From positions 1 through 7,737 of the forward strand of contig DKYS01000054.1 in NCBI GenBank assembly GCA_002493395.1: a stretch of 7,737 nucleotides of DNA, written 5' to 3'. This DNA comes from Turicibacter sp. UBA7094. Lineage in GTDB: Bacteria > Bacillota_I > Bacilli_A > MOL361 > Turicibacteraceae. The notes beneath the pieces were generated by a model. It worked only from the letters and a program-made list of their open reading frames with translations, did no database searches and was not told where the DNA came from. The position numbers and the translations under genes are program-made. Shown one piece after another: positions 1 to 5,537 of this stretch; the first letter of the stretch is position 1, and each line of letters starts with the position of its first letter.

Positions 1-777
1 ATCTTCACCCGCTAAACGCCAATACCCCGCGTTAACATTGTCCTGTAGTAACGTTAATGCCTCAATCGCAGCGTCGTTATTAAACAAAAGGTCTCCTTTT
101 GAATTCGTATATTCAGCTCCTGCTTGCATTAAATAAGTAATAAAATAATTGGCCGTATTATCAATACTAAATGCTGGTTTCCCCGTTAATTCATAGATTT
201 TTTTTGAAACGTCGGTCAACTCCTCCCACGTCGTTGGAACCGCTAATCCGTGTTCATTAAAAAAGGTTTGATTATAAAAAAGTAAGTCTGTTGATTTAGA
301 AAATGGTAATGAGTAATATCGTCCGTCTTCACAATAACTTGAATTTTCTAGACGATACCCTTCATAAATATCTTCAAAATCTTCGATTCCAATTTCTTGA
401 TTAAAAATGTAGTCATCTAACGGCTGAACAATCCCAGATCCGATAAACTCCATTATATTATTAACTGTTCCTTGAATCACGGCCGGATTATTTCCTGCTT
501 TAATAGCAGCCATTGTTTTTGCTTTTAAATCCTCGTAATTCCCTTGATACGTACTTTTCACCGTAATTCCTTTTTCAGCGCCAATCCCTTGATTAAAATC
601 ATCAACTAACTCGTTTAAGGTCTCCCCTAACGCCCCACTCATTCCATGCCAGAACTCTATCTCGACTGGTTCTTCAATTGACGTTACAACTTCTAACTCA
701 TTTTTTTGTGAGTCTTCCTGGCAGCCGGCTAATAACAATAAACTACTAAATAAAATAATACTCCACATCTTTTTCAC
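1..777 (-). CDS. ugpB: UgpB-like extracellular sugar-phosphate binding lipoprotein (C-terminus cut by window edge)
   Basis: The frame is open from position 777 to the window edge, giving 259 residues; family members are usually 400-450, so about 40 percent is outside. The N-terminus is MKKMWSIILFSSLLLLAGC, a lipoprotein signal with lipobox LAGC and Cys19 as the lipidated residue. The mature part has the family-1 binding-protein pattern: EIEFWHGMSG near residue 40, TYQGNYEDLKAKTMAAIKAG near 75-95, and LPFSKSTDLLFYN near 160. These match UgpB, the glycerol-3-phosphate/glycerophosphodiester binding protein, more closely than MalE. It should capture substrate outside the membrane for an ABC importer whose permeases and ATPase are not seen here. 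I chose the GTG start because GAGGTG lies 7 nt upstream; the in-frame ATG three codons later would be too far from it. It has its own promoter and a leader with an inverted repeat. The substrate is inferred from motif resemblance only. Confidence 0.85.
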   Translation of the reverse strand, partial: MKKMWSIILFSSLLLLAGCQEDSQKNELEVVTSIEEPVEIEFWHGMSGALGETLNELVDDFNQGIGAEKGITVKSTYQGNYEDLKAKTMAAIKAGNNPAVIQGTVNNIMEFIGSGIVQPLDDYIFNQEIGIEDFEDIYEGYRLENSSYCEDGRYYSLPFSKSTDLLFYNQTFFNEHGLAVPTTWEELTDVSKKIYELTGKPAFSIDNTANYFITYLMQAGAEYTNSKGDLLFNNDAAIEALTLLQDNVNAGYWRLAGED

Positions 778-818
778 TTCTGTGCACCTCATTTTCACTA
801 ATTATGGCCTACATCCTT

Positions 819-852
819 CGAAATTGTCAGCAGTTATCCCATAACAATTTCG
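819..852 (-). promoter_or_regulatory. Inverted repeat in the ugpB-like leader (possible operator or RNA hairpin)
   Basis: Arms CGAAATTGT and ACAATTTCG are perfect 9-bp inverted copies separated by 16 nt. A second perfect palindrome, GTTAT-CCC-ATAAC (833-845), overlaps one arm, so the two pairings exclude each other. The repeat begins about where transcription should start from the -10 box at 858-863. It could be an operator next to the promoter or a leader RNA structure. There is no T-tract, so it is not a terminator. Confidence 0.5.
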
Positions 853-857
853 AGTAA

Positions 858-892
858 ATTATACCATTTTTAATCATTAAAGTACACTTTTA
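858..892 (-). promoter_or_regulatory. Promoter of the ugpB-like gene (extended -10)
   Basis: Read on the minus strand, a perfect TATAAT (858-863) is preceded by TGG, giving the extended -10 form TGnTATAAT. The -35 region 17-18 nt upstream is poor (TGTACT), which is usual for extended -10 promoters. The predicted leader is about 74 nt and contains the inverted repeat. Confidence 0.6.
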
Positions 893-895
893 TAC

Positions 896-921
896 AAAAA
901 AGGAGGATTTTAACCCTCCTT
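896..921 (-). terminator. Intrinsic terminator of the pseudokinase gene
   Basis: On the minus strand, AAGGAGGG and TCCTCCTT pair around a 6-nt loop (one G-T pair) and are followed by a short T run. It lies 5 nt after the stop codon of the 518-residue gene and separates it from the ugpB-like promoter. Confidence 0.85.
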
Positions 922-925
922 CTCC

Positions 926-2482
926 TTATTTTTTAAATTCTGTTTTTGTTTTTAATAAATCGCCATCCATCAAGGTCTCAAAGCGGGCCCCTTGATAATC
1001 AGCCAATTTATCAAGACTTACTTCCCATGCGTGATCAACCTCCGACTCAATCACACTACGCGTCGTCAATACAACAGTTTCTTCTGTATCCACTAGTTCT
1101 AAATACACACGCGTCTTTGGAAGCGATGAAGCAGCAATCCCATGCAATAACGACTCCATCCATAGTTTTAAATCCTCTTCATTCGCTTGAATAGACACCA
1201 TTTTTTCTGGAAATCTAAGCTTTACTTCTAATGGAAGATATTCTTGTTCTAGTTGCACGAGTGTATCAGAAACAAGTTTCGTTAAATTAATCGATGTCTT
1301 TGGACGATTTAATGTGCATAATTTCAAAATTGAATCCAGTTGAATAGCCACCTCCTCAACGTCATCTTGATTTTCTAAACTAGCCTTCACCTTAACTAGG
1401 CTTTCTTTAAATAGTTCTAACCGTGACATGATTAACTCAACACGTGGATCCTCTTTAAAAATAACGTTCTCTACGGTCTTTGTTTCAAAAACCACTTTCG
1501 GACGCGTCCAAAAATAAACTAATTGGCCGATAATCGTATGCCGACGGATCATCTGCCAAGGGCCAATCACAAAAAATTCCTTTAAATAAAGGGAATGGAC
1601 GAAAACCACCGCAATAAATCCTCCCCAACAAACAAGATTGACCCAATGAAGTAAAACAGGATTCATTGTAATTTCCCACAGATTAGTTTGGGTTAAGATA
1701 ACAAGCATTGGTGCAAAAGCTGAAGCAATGGCTGTCGCAATAACGAATAAAAATCTTAATTCCAATGGGATAAGCAATAGCCCTCGAACCGTTGACAACT
1801 CTAAAAGCCATGAAAAAGGCGTGATAAACACAATCGTTAAAACGATTAATGTAATCCCAATTAAGTAACAAGCCACAATAAAAATATAGCCTGATTCTAG
1901 ATGATTTTCCATCCGTAAATTCATCAATCCCTCTGTAGACAGTATTTTATGGACTCCAAACACCATCTCTACCCCTTTAATTTCTGGCGAATAATTAAAC
2001 AAATGATTCCTTAATTGGCGTTCAGTTGCATCAATATCAGCACCTAATAATTCTTTAACATTGACCGTTCCTTCTTCATCAAATTGCAACACAATCACGT
2101 ATTGATAAGCCGATGTCATATCACTAGATGCCAATGTTAGTTCGTTATTCAATACACGCGATAACTGCTGACCGTTGGATTCTAACACCTGATCACCTTG
2201 GCGAATATAATAATCGACATCTTTCTCATAATCCTGATTCCATTCTCGAGCTATCTCATAAAAATCACTAGATTCTCCCTCTTGTAACGTTGCACCTAAT
2301 GCATGGGCCCCATCCGAAAGCTCCCAAAAGAACAAATCAGATTCATAAAAATTTCCTGAAATCTTGGAAGCCTCTTCTCGCATTCGCGGGTAACTTGAAT
2401 AAACGACAATTGCCCCTAAACTAATCAAGATGATAATCATCATCCTGACAATTACTTTCTGTATACCAGTCACTTTTTTCAT
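926..2482 (-). CDS. Degenerate sensor histidine kinase (membrane pseudokinase)
   Basis: 518 residues. Membrane segments are visible at about 11-29, 199-222, 242-264 and 276-298. Residues 30-198 form an extracellular domain I do not recognise, and 300-518 lie in the cytoplasm. The C-terminal half has the layout of a histidine kinase. A helical stretch (345-395) sits where the dimerisation domain belongs, then SINLTKLVSDTLVQLEQEY and an HATPase-like fold ending in YQGARFETLMDG...KTKTEF, the usual last strand pattern. The catalytic parts are missing: no phospho-acceptor His in the helix, no Asn in the N-box (LLHGIAASS, near 446-453), and no DxGxG or GLGL box. It is therefore probably not an active kinase and may sense or tether a partner. 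ATG start with AGGTGG 7 nt upstream. The promoter carries TTAAG repeats shared with the small-protein operon. Function unknown; the family call comes from layout and motifs only. Confidence 0.75.
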   Translation of the reverse strand: MKKVTGIQKVIVRMMIIILISLGAIVVYSSYPRMREEASKISGNFYESDLFFWELSDGAHALGATLQEGESSDFYEIAREWNQDYEKDVDYYIRQGDQVLESNGQQLSRVLNNELTLASSDMTSAYQYVIVLQFDEEGTVNVKELLGADIDATERQLRNHLFNYSPEIKGVEMVFGVHKILSTEGLMNLRMENHLESGYIFIVACYLIGITLIVLTIVFITPFSWLLELSTVRGLLLIPLELRFLFVIATAIASAFAPMLVILTQTNLWEITMNPVLLHWVNLVCWGGFIAVVFVHSLYLKEFFVIGPWQMIRRHTIIGQLVYFWTRPKVVFETKTVENVIFKEDPRVELIMSRLELFKESLVKVKASLENQDDVEEVAIQLDSILKLCTLNRPKTSINLTKLVSDTLVQLEQEYLPLEVKLRFPEKMVSIQANEEDLKLWMESLLHGIAASSLPKTRVYLELVDTEETVVLTTRSVIESEVDHAWEVSLDKLADYQGARFETLMDGDLLKTKTEFKK

Positions 2483-2519
2483 TCATAAACCACCTTTCAA
2501 CACGTTCGTCGTTATTCCT

Positions 2520-2574
2520 ATTTTACCCCGAAAATCTTAATAAAAAAGGGAGAGAATTCTTAAAAATTCCTTAA
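2520..2574 (-). promoter_or_regulatory. Pseudokinase promoter with TTAAG direct repeats (CiaR-like box)
   Basis: On the minus strand, TTAAG occurs at 2570-2574, 2559-2563 and 2536-2540, followed by a -10 box TAAAAT at 2520-2525. The first two copies read GTTAAG-GAATT-TTTAAG and fit the streptococcal CiaR consensus NTTAAG-N5-WTTAAG. The -35 region is poor, as expected for an activated promoter. Starts 11, 23 and 11 nt apart are the same as in the promoter at 2985-3039; 38 of 55 positions agree in my hand alignment. The regulator itself is not in the window. Confidence 0.65.
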
Positions 2575-2591
2575 CATTCCCTTTTCTCCAT

Positions 2592-2623
2592 AAAAAAAGA
2601 TGATTCCTTCATAAGAAATCATC
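2592..2623 (-). terminator. Intrinsic terminator of the small-protein operon
   Basis: On the minus strand, GATGATTTC and GGAATCATC pair (one G-T) around a 7-nt loop, followed by seven T. The stem begins inside the stop codon of the 40-residue gene, so that gene ends exactly on its terminator. This supports the gene being real. Confidence 0.88.
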
Positions 2624-2744
2624 AACCTCTCATCATAAAATGGTACATGACTGAAACAACTAACCCAATAGTCATCATATTTTTAAACACGTACCCAATT
2701 CCCACACGATTTTGATCCATCTCATATAACCCTTTACGTTGCAT
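2622..2744 (-). CDS. Tiny single-pass membrane protein A (40 aa)
   Basis: The 40-codon frame encodes a polar N-terminus (MQRKGLYEMDQNRVG), one hydrophobic helix at about 17-35 (YVFKNMMTIGLVVSVMYHF) and the end HFMMRG. It is clearly related to the next gene upstream (2831-2950). Aligned at the membrane part they share G-x(3)-N-(M/V)-(M/L)-T-(I/V), a V-M-x-HF core and a terminal MR. A purine-rich AAGGGGG lies 11 nt before the ATG, which is a rather long spacing. It has its own sigma-A-type promoter and its stop codon overlaps a terminator. It can also be reached by transcription from the gene upstream. I do not recognise the family. Tiny membrane proteins of this shape often modulate a sensor kinase, transporter or protease, but that role is inference. 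Confidence 0.78.
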   Translation of the reverse strand: MQRKGLYEMDQNRVGIGYVFKNMMTIGLVVSVMYHFMMRG

Positions 2745-2790
2745 CGTCGCCCTATCCCCCTTAACAACTCGTCTTTATTTTCTATTTACA

Positions 2791-2818
2791 ATTATACATT
2801 AATTTTGATAAATTCCAA
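2791..2818 (-). promoter_or_regulatory. Promoter in front of tiny membrane protein A
   Basis: On the minus strand, TTGGAA (2813-2818) and a perfect TATAAT (2791-2796) are separated by 16 nt, followed by a leader of about 40 nt. It lacks the TTAAG repeats of the neighbouring promoters, so gene A may have a constitutive input besides read-through from gene B. Confidence 0.6.
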
Positions 2819-2830
2819 CATAATTCTTCT

Positions 2831-2950
2831 TTATCTCATAACAAAATGAATCATCACCCCGATAATTAATATCACCGTCAGAACATTTTGTAAAATACTT
2901 CCCATATTCAACTCTTCTTTTAGATAACTTTCGCGCTGATACTTTTTCAT
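2831..2950 (-). CDS. Tiny single-pass membrane protein B (39 aa)
   Basis: The 39-codon frame encodes a charged N-terminus (MKKYQRESYLKEELNMG), one strong hydrophobic helix at about 18-36 (SILQNVLTVILIIGVMIHF) and the end HFVMR. It is a paralogue of the 40-residue protein encoded 86 nt downstream. An excellent AGGAGG site lies 8 nt before the ATG, and a TATATT -10 box 35 nt upstream gives a leader of about 28 nt. The promoter has the TTAAG repeats also found before the pseudokinase. No terminator follows, so transcription probably continues into gene A. Most likely an inner-membrane peptide with its N-terminus in the cytoplasm, by the positive-inside rule. The family is not recognised, and gene finders may miss it because of its size. 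Confidence 0.82.
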   Translation of the reverse strand: MKKYQRESYLKEELNMGSILQNVLTVILIIGVMIHFVMR

Positions 2951-2984
2951 TAACACTCCTCCTACCTCACCAGTGAACATTTTT

Positions 2985-3039
2985 AATATACCGTGAAAAT
3001 CTTAAAAAAAAGATAGAGGTATTCTTAATTTTTTCTTAA
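2985..3039 (-). promoter_or_regulatory. Small-protein operon promoter with TTAAG direct repeats (CiaR-like box)
   Basis: On the minus strand, TTAAG at 3035-3039, 3024-3028 and 3001-3005 is followed by a -10 box TATATT at 2985-2990. The first pair reads CTTAAG-AAAAA-ATTAAG and fits NTTAAG-N5-WTTAAG exactly. The third copy continues as TTAAGATTTTC, identical to the pseudokinase promoter. The outermost half-site overlaps the stop codon of the lipoprotein gene. No good -35 hexamer is present, suggesting dependence on an activator. Confidence 0.67.
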
Positions 3040-3416
3040 GGAAGATTTACCATCTCGTACCAATCTGCTAATGAAATCCCCTCATATTCCATCTCAAAAC
3101 AAAGTCCCCCATCAAAGACACGCATGGTGTCCTCTCCGTTAAACAAGACCGTATACACCACTTGATTATTTTCATAAAACTCATAGACAAGCGTATCGGA
3201 TAAGACATAGGAGTCCTCACGGACAAGTTTCCCCTTCTTAGCCGTCGATAAAATATCAACGATTTGTGAAACATAACTTGGATCGTTAATGGTTGATATT
3301 ACCTCTTCCCCGAATCGAATTTTGACAACATTTACCGAAGAAAGAAAATCCGATTCTCTTTTCTTGCATCCCACTAATAAAAAAAGAATAAACATTAACA
3401 CGCCTACCTTTTTCAT
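3036..3416 (-). CDS. Small lipoprotein of unknown function (126 aa)
   Basis: The N-terminus MKKVGVLMFILFLLVGC is a lipoprotein signal with lipobox LVGC, Cys17 lipidated, so the mature protein of about 110 residues should be anchored on the outer face of the membrane. The rest is soluble and beta-rich: VVKIRFGEEVISTINDPSYV, a helix (SQIVDILSTAKKGK), then SYVLSDTLVYEFYENNQVVYT and FDGGLCFEMEY. The layout recalls the small DUF5301-type lipoproteins of Firmicutes, but this is only a resemblance. I preferred the ATG over the GTG one codon upstream because GGAGG is 8 nt from the ATG. I see no convincing promoter; a terminator lies between it and the regulator gene upstream. Its stop codon lies within the regulatory box of the small-protein operon, and no terminator separates it from that operon. 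Confidence 0.8.
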   Translation of the reverse strand: MKKVGVLMFILFLLVGCKKRESDFLSSVNVVKIRFGEEVISTINDPSYVSQIVDILSTAKKGKLVREDSYVLSDTLVYEFYENNQVVYTVLFNGEDTMRVFDGGLCFEMEYEGISLADWYEMVNLP

Positions 3417-3459
3417 CACTCTCGCCTCCCTACTAAATTCTAATCCGTTTCTCCAAAAA

Positions 3460-3501
3460 ATATGAAAAAAACTGCCTAGTTCTAGACAGTTTTTTTCATA
3501 T
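3460..3501 (-). terminator. Strong bidirectional terminator after the YesN-type regulator
   Basis: Two 20-nt arms (3460-3479 and 3482-3501) are inverted copies with one G-T position and a 2-nt centre. The core pair is ACTGCCTAG/CTAGACAGT. T runs flank the core on both strands, so it can stop transcription in either direction. It lies 14 nt past the stop codon of the regulator gene. Confidence 0.9.
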
Positions 3502-3515
3502 TCAGCTTTAATCGT

Positions 3516-4565
3516 CTAAATAATTCCATCCAATTTCATTTTTTCTTGGTAGCCTTTTGGGCTCATTCCACATTGACGGTTAAAAATACGATTAAAATAA
3601 AGTTGATCCTGAATCCCTACTTGATAAGCAACTTCCTTAATTTTTATCGTCGGACTCTTTAATAATTCTTTTGCTTTATACATTCTTAATTCATTAATAT
3701 ACGTGCTTATCGTTCTCTCTGTTTCTCGTTTAAATAGCCGGGCTAAATAAGATTCATTTAAACAGGCAATCGAAGCCAACTGTTGATTAGAAATTCGCTC
3801 CCTATAATGCTGATGAATATAACTTAAAACATTAAAAATCTCTAATCGATAGGCGCATGGATGACTCGCAATACCTACCTTTAAGTACTCACCTAACTCA
3901 TCTAGCATCTCTAGGCTAATTCCTCGAGAAATACTTATATCTAAGTCCAACTCATGCTTCAGCTGTTCACGGAAATTAAGCCAGTAATCGAAACAACTTA
4001 CTTCATGAAAGATTTCACTCTTTTCAATCAAAACAACCAATCGATTCTCATTTAAATGAATCAATTCACATCCTAAAAATGTTCTTTGAATCATGGCTTC
4101 TACTACTAATCGCTGTTCAATGCTTGTCTTTTTAGGAAGCGTTAAATAATATAACAAAAATGGCCCCGTTCTTTCGCAAAGGTCATTCGTAGAATAACAC
4201 GCGCATACCCGTGTGAGTATTGCATGCATTTCTTCTTGATTTAGGTATTGCTTGACACAGTAATCAAATACTCCTAACTTCATCGCCTGGGAAACCTGCT
4301 CATAATCTTCATGATTACTAAGGACAATCACTAATGCTCTTTGATTTCTTCTTTTCATCTCTTGAATCAACTGAATTCCACTTATCTTAGGCATCTTTAA
4401 GTCAACGATAACCAATTGAAACATTTCCTGTGACAATAATACTAATGCTTCCATTGCATCTTGACATTGCCTAACCTCTTCAAAACCATAGCGCTTCCAT
4501 TCAACGATATGAAGAAGCCGATCTAACATATATCTCTCATCATCTACCATTAAGACCCTTAACAA
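3516..4565 (-). CDS. YesN-type response regulator (REC domain plus AraC-family HTH)
   Basis: 349 residues. The receiver domain (1-120) has the acidic pair Asp8-Asp9, phospho-acceptor Asp55 in VIVDLKMP, Ser83 in VLSNHEDYEQ and Lys105. The usual Pro after that Lys is Gln106. Residues 121-240 form a poorly conserved linker. Residues 244-342 are an AraC-type double helix-turn-helix: first helix pair LASIACLNESYLARLFK (263-279), second near IKEVAYQVGIQDQLYFNRIF, then the typical CGMSPKGYQ. Phosphorylation should trigger DNA binding at target genes; relatives (YesN) usually control sugar ABC transporters with a YesM-type kinase. No such kinase is in the window. The start is TTG with GGGGGAG 5 nt upstream; the next Met (residue 6) would remove the first strand of the receiver. 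A transcription unit of its own, with promoter and terminator. Target genes unknown; the ugpB-like gene is a candidate. Confidence 0.88.
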   Translation of the reverse strand: MLRVLMVDDERYMLDRLLHIVEWKRYGFEEVRQCQDAMEALVLLSQEMFQLVIVDLKMPKISGIQLIQEMKRRNQRALVIVLSNHEDYEQVSQAMKLGVFDYCVKQYLNQEEMHAILTRVCACYSTNDLCERTGPFLLYYLTLPKKTSIEQRLVVEAMIQRTFLGCELIHLNENRLVVLIEKSEIFHEVSCFDYWLNFREQLKHELDLDISISRGISLEMLDELGEYLKVGIASHPCAYRLEIFNVLSYIHQHYRERISNQQLASIACLNESYLARLFKRETERTISTYINELRMYKAKELLKSPTIKIKEVAYQVGIQDQLYFNRIFNRQCGMSPKGYQEKMKLDGII

Positions 4566-4681
4566 AAATACTCCCCCTTTTCACGCTTTTGTTTGAATCC
4601 TCTTATTTATTATCCACCTAACTAATCTACCACTTTCTCAATCTATCCTATATAACTAATCATCTCCCCTCTATTCTTTAT

Positions 4682-4687
4682 ATTATA
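4682..4687 (-). promoter_or_regulatory. Likely -10 box of the YesN-type regulator gene
   Basis: A perfect TATAAT on the minus strand, but no good -35 at 16-18 nt; the nearest TTGATA is 21 nt away. It would give a purine-rich leader of about 110 nt. I see no riboswitch or convincing leader peptide in 4566-4770, only a short palindrome ATTTCC-TC-GGAAAT (4743-4756) upstream of this box. Confidence 0.4.
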
Positions 4688-4770
4688 CTACAAATTCCTA
4701 TCTTTTTCTATCAAATCCCCCTTATCTATTCAGGTTGCTTCAATTTCCGAGGAAATAGTTTTAGTTCATG

Positions 4771-4805
4771 AAAAAAGCTACCAAAATAAATTTTGGTAGC
4801 TTTTT
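4771..4805 (-). terminator. Bidirectional terminator of the amino-acid ABC importer operon
   Basis: Perfect 10-bp arms GCTACCAAAA and TTTTGGTAGC around a 4-nt loop, with six T on the minus-strand side and five on the plus-strand side. It starts 10 nt after the ATPase stop codon and closes the three-gene operon. Confidence 0.92.
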
Positions 4806-4814
4806 GTTTGTCAT

Positions 4815-5537
4815 TTATAATACCTTAGCTAAAAATTCTTTCGTTCGTTGATGAGAAGGATGTGTAAACAACTGATCTGGTGTCGTATCTTCTAGTATCT
4901 TTCCTCCATCAACGAAAATAGCGCGGGAAGCGACTTGACGGGCAAACCCCATTTCATGTGTGACAATAACCATTGTCATGCCAGCTTCTCCTAATTCCTT
5001 CATAACATCCAATACTTCAGTGACCATCTCAGGATCTAAAGCTGAGGTTGGTTCATCAAATAACATCACCTTAGGATTTAGAGCCAATGAACGGGCAATT
5101 GCCACACGTTGCTTTTGTCCACCAGAAAGTTTAGATGGATACATATTAAATTTATCTGCCAACCCAACACGAGTTAATAAATTCATTGCAATTTCATTCG
5201 CCTGTGAGTCGTTCATCTTTTTTAAAAGTTTTAGGGCTAAGGTAATATTTTCTCCCACTGTTTTATTTGGAAAGAGATTAAAACTTTGAAACACCATTCC
5301 AATTTGTTCACGAATTTCATTTAAGTTCGTTTTTGCATCCAGTAAGTTTATCCCTTCAAAGAAGACATCCCCCGATTCAGGAATTTCTAGTAAATTTAAG
5401 CATCTTAATAACGTTGATTTTCCTGATCCTGATGGCCCAATAATTGTTACAATCTCGCCTTCTTTAATTTCTAAATCAATTTCGTGAAGAACTTGCTTTC
5501 CATGAAAATACTTTGATAGTTTTTTTACATTAAGCAT
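4815..5537 (-). CDS. Polar amino-acid ABC transporter, ATPase subunit
   Basis: 240 residues, the normal size for GlnQ/HisP/ArtM-type ATPases. All motifs are present: Walker A GPSGSGKST (34-42), Q-loop Gln84 in MVFQSFNLFP, signature LSGGQ (137-141), Walker B VMLFDEP with Asp161 and Glu162, D-loop SALD (165-168) and switch His194 in VTHEMGF. It should form a cytoplasmic dimer that powers the permease encoded just upstream. I chose the ATG at 5537. A TTG seven codons earlier keeps the frame open, but it lies in the AAAGGAG that serves as ribosome binding site. The start overlaps the last 8 nt of the permease gene (ATGCTTAA), implying translational coupling. Third gene of a T-box-controlled operon, with a terminator directly after it. 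The substrate cannot be read from the ATPase. Confidence 0.96.
   Translation of the reverse strand: MLNVKKLSKYFHGKQVLHEIDLEIKEGEIVTIIGPSGSGKSTLLRCLNLLEIPESGDVFFEGINLLDAKTNLNEIREQIGMVFQSFNLFPNKTVGENITLALKLLKKMNDSQANEIAMNLLTRVGLADKFNMYPSKLSGGQKQRVAIARSLALNPKVMLFDEPTSALDPEMVTEVLDVMKELGEAGMTMVIVTHEMGFARQVASRAIFVDGGKILEDTTPDQLFTHPSHQRTKEFLAKVL

Noticed and set aside
836..852. Similarity of the ugpB-like leader to the lac operator (AATTGT...GGATAAC)
   Set aside because: The symmetry centre differs from LacI-family operators and the shared words are short; probably coincidence.
946..1194. 82-codon plus-strand frame inside the pseudokinase gene
   Set aside because: It lies opposite a strongly supported gene, has no good ribosome binding site and its sequence shows no domain; it is a shadow frame.
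2520..2574. Reading the TTAAG repeats as a PhoP (phosphate) box
   Set aside because: PhoP boxes of Bacillus are TTAACA-like repeats with similar spacing, but both sites here have TTAAG in every copy, which fits the CiaR consensus better. A PhoP-type regulator cannot be fully excluded.
3437..3442. TAGAAT as -10 box of the lipoprotein gene
   Set aside because: The transcript would start within the ribosome binding site, and no -35 is present at proper spacing.
4960..5289. 109-codon plus-strand frame inside the ATPase gene
   Set aside because: It is antisense to conserved Walker and signature motifs, so the codon pattern of the ATPase explains it.
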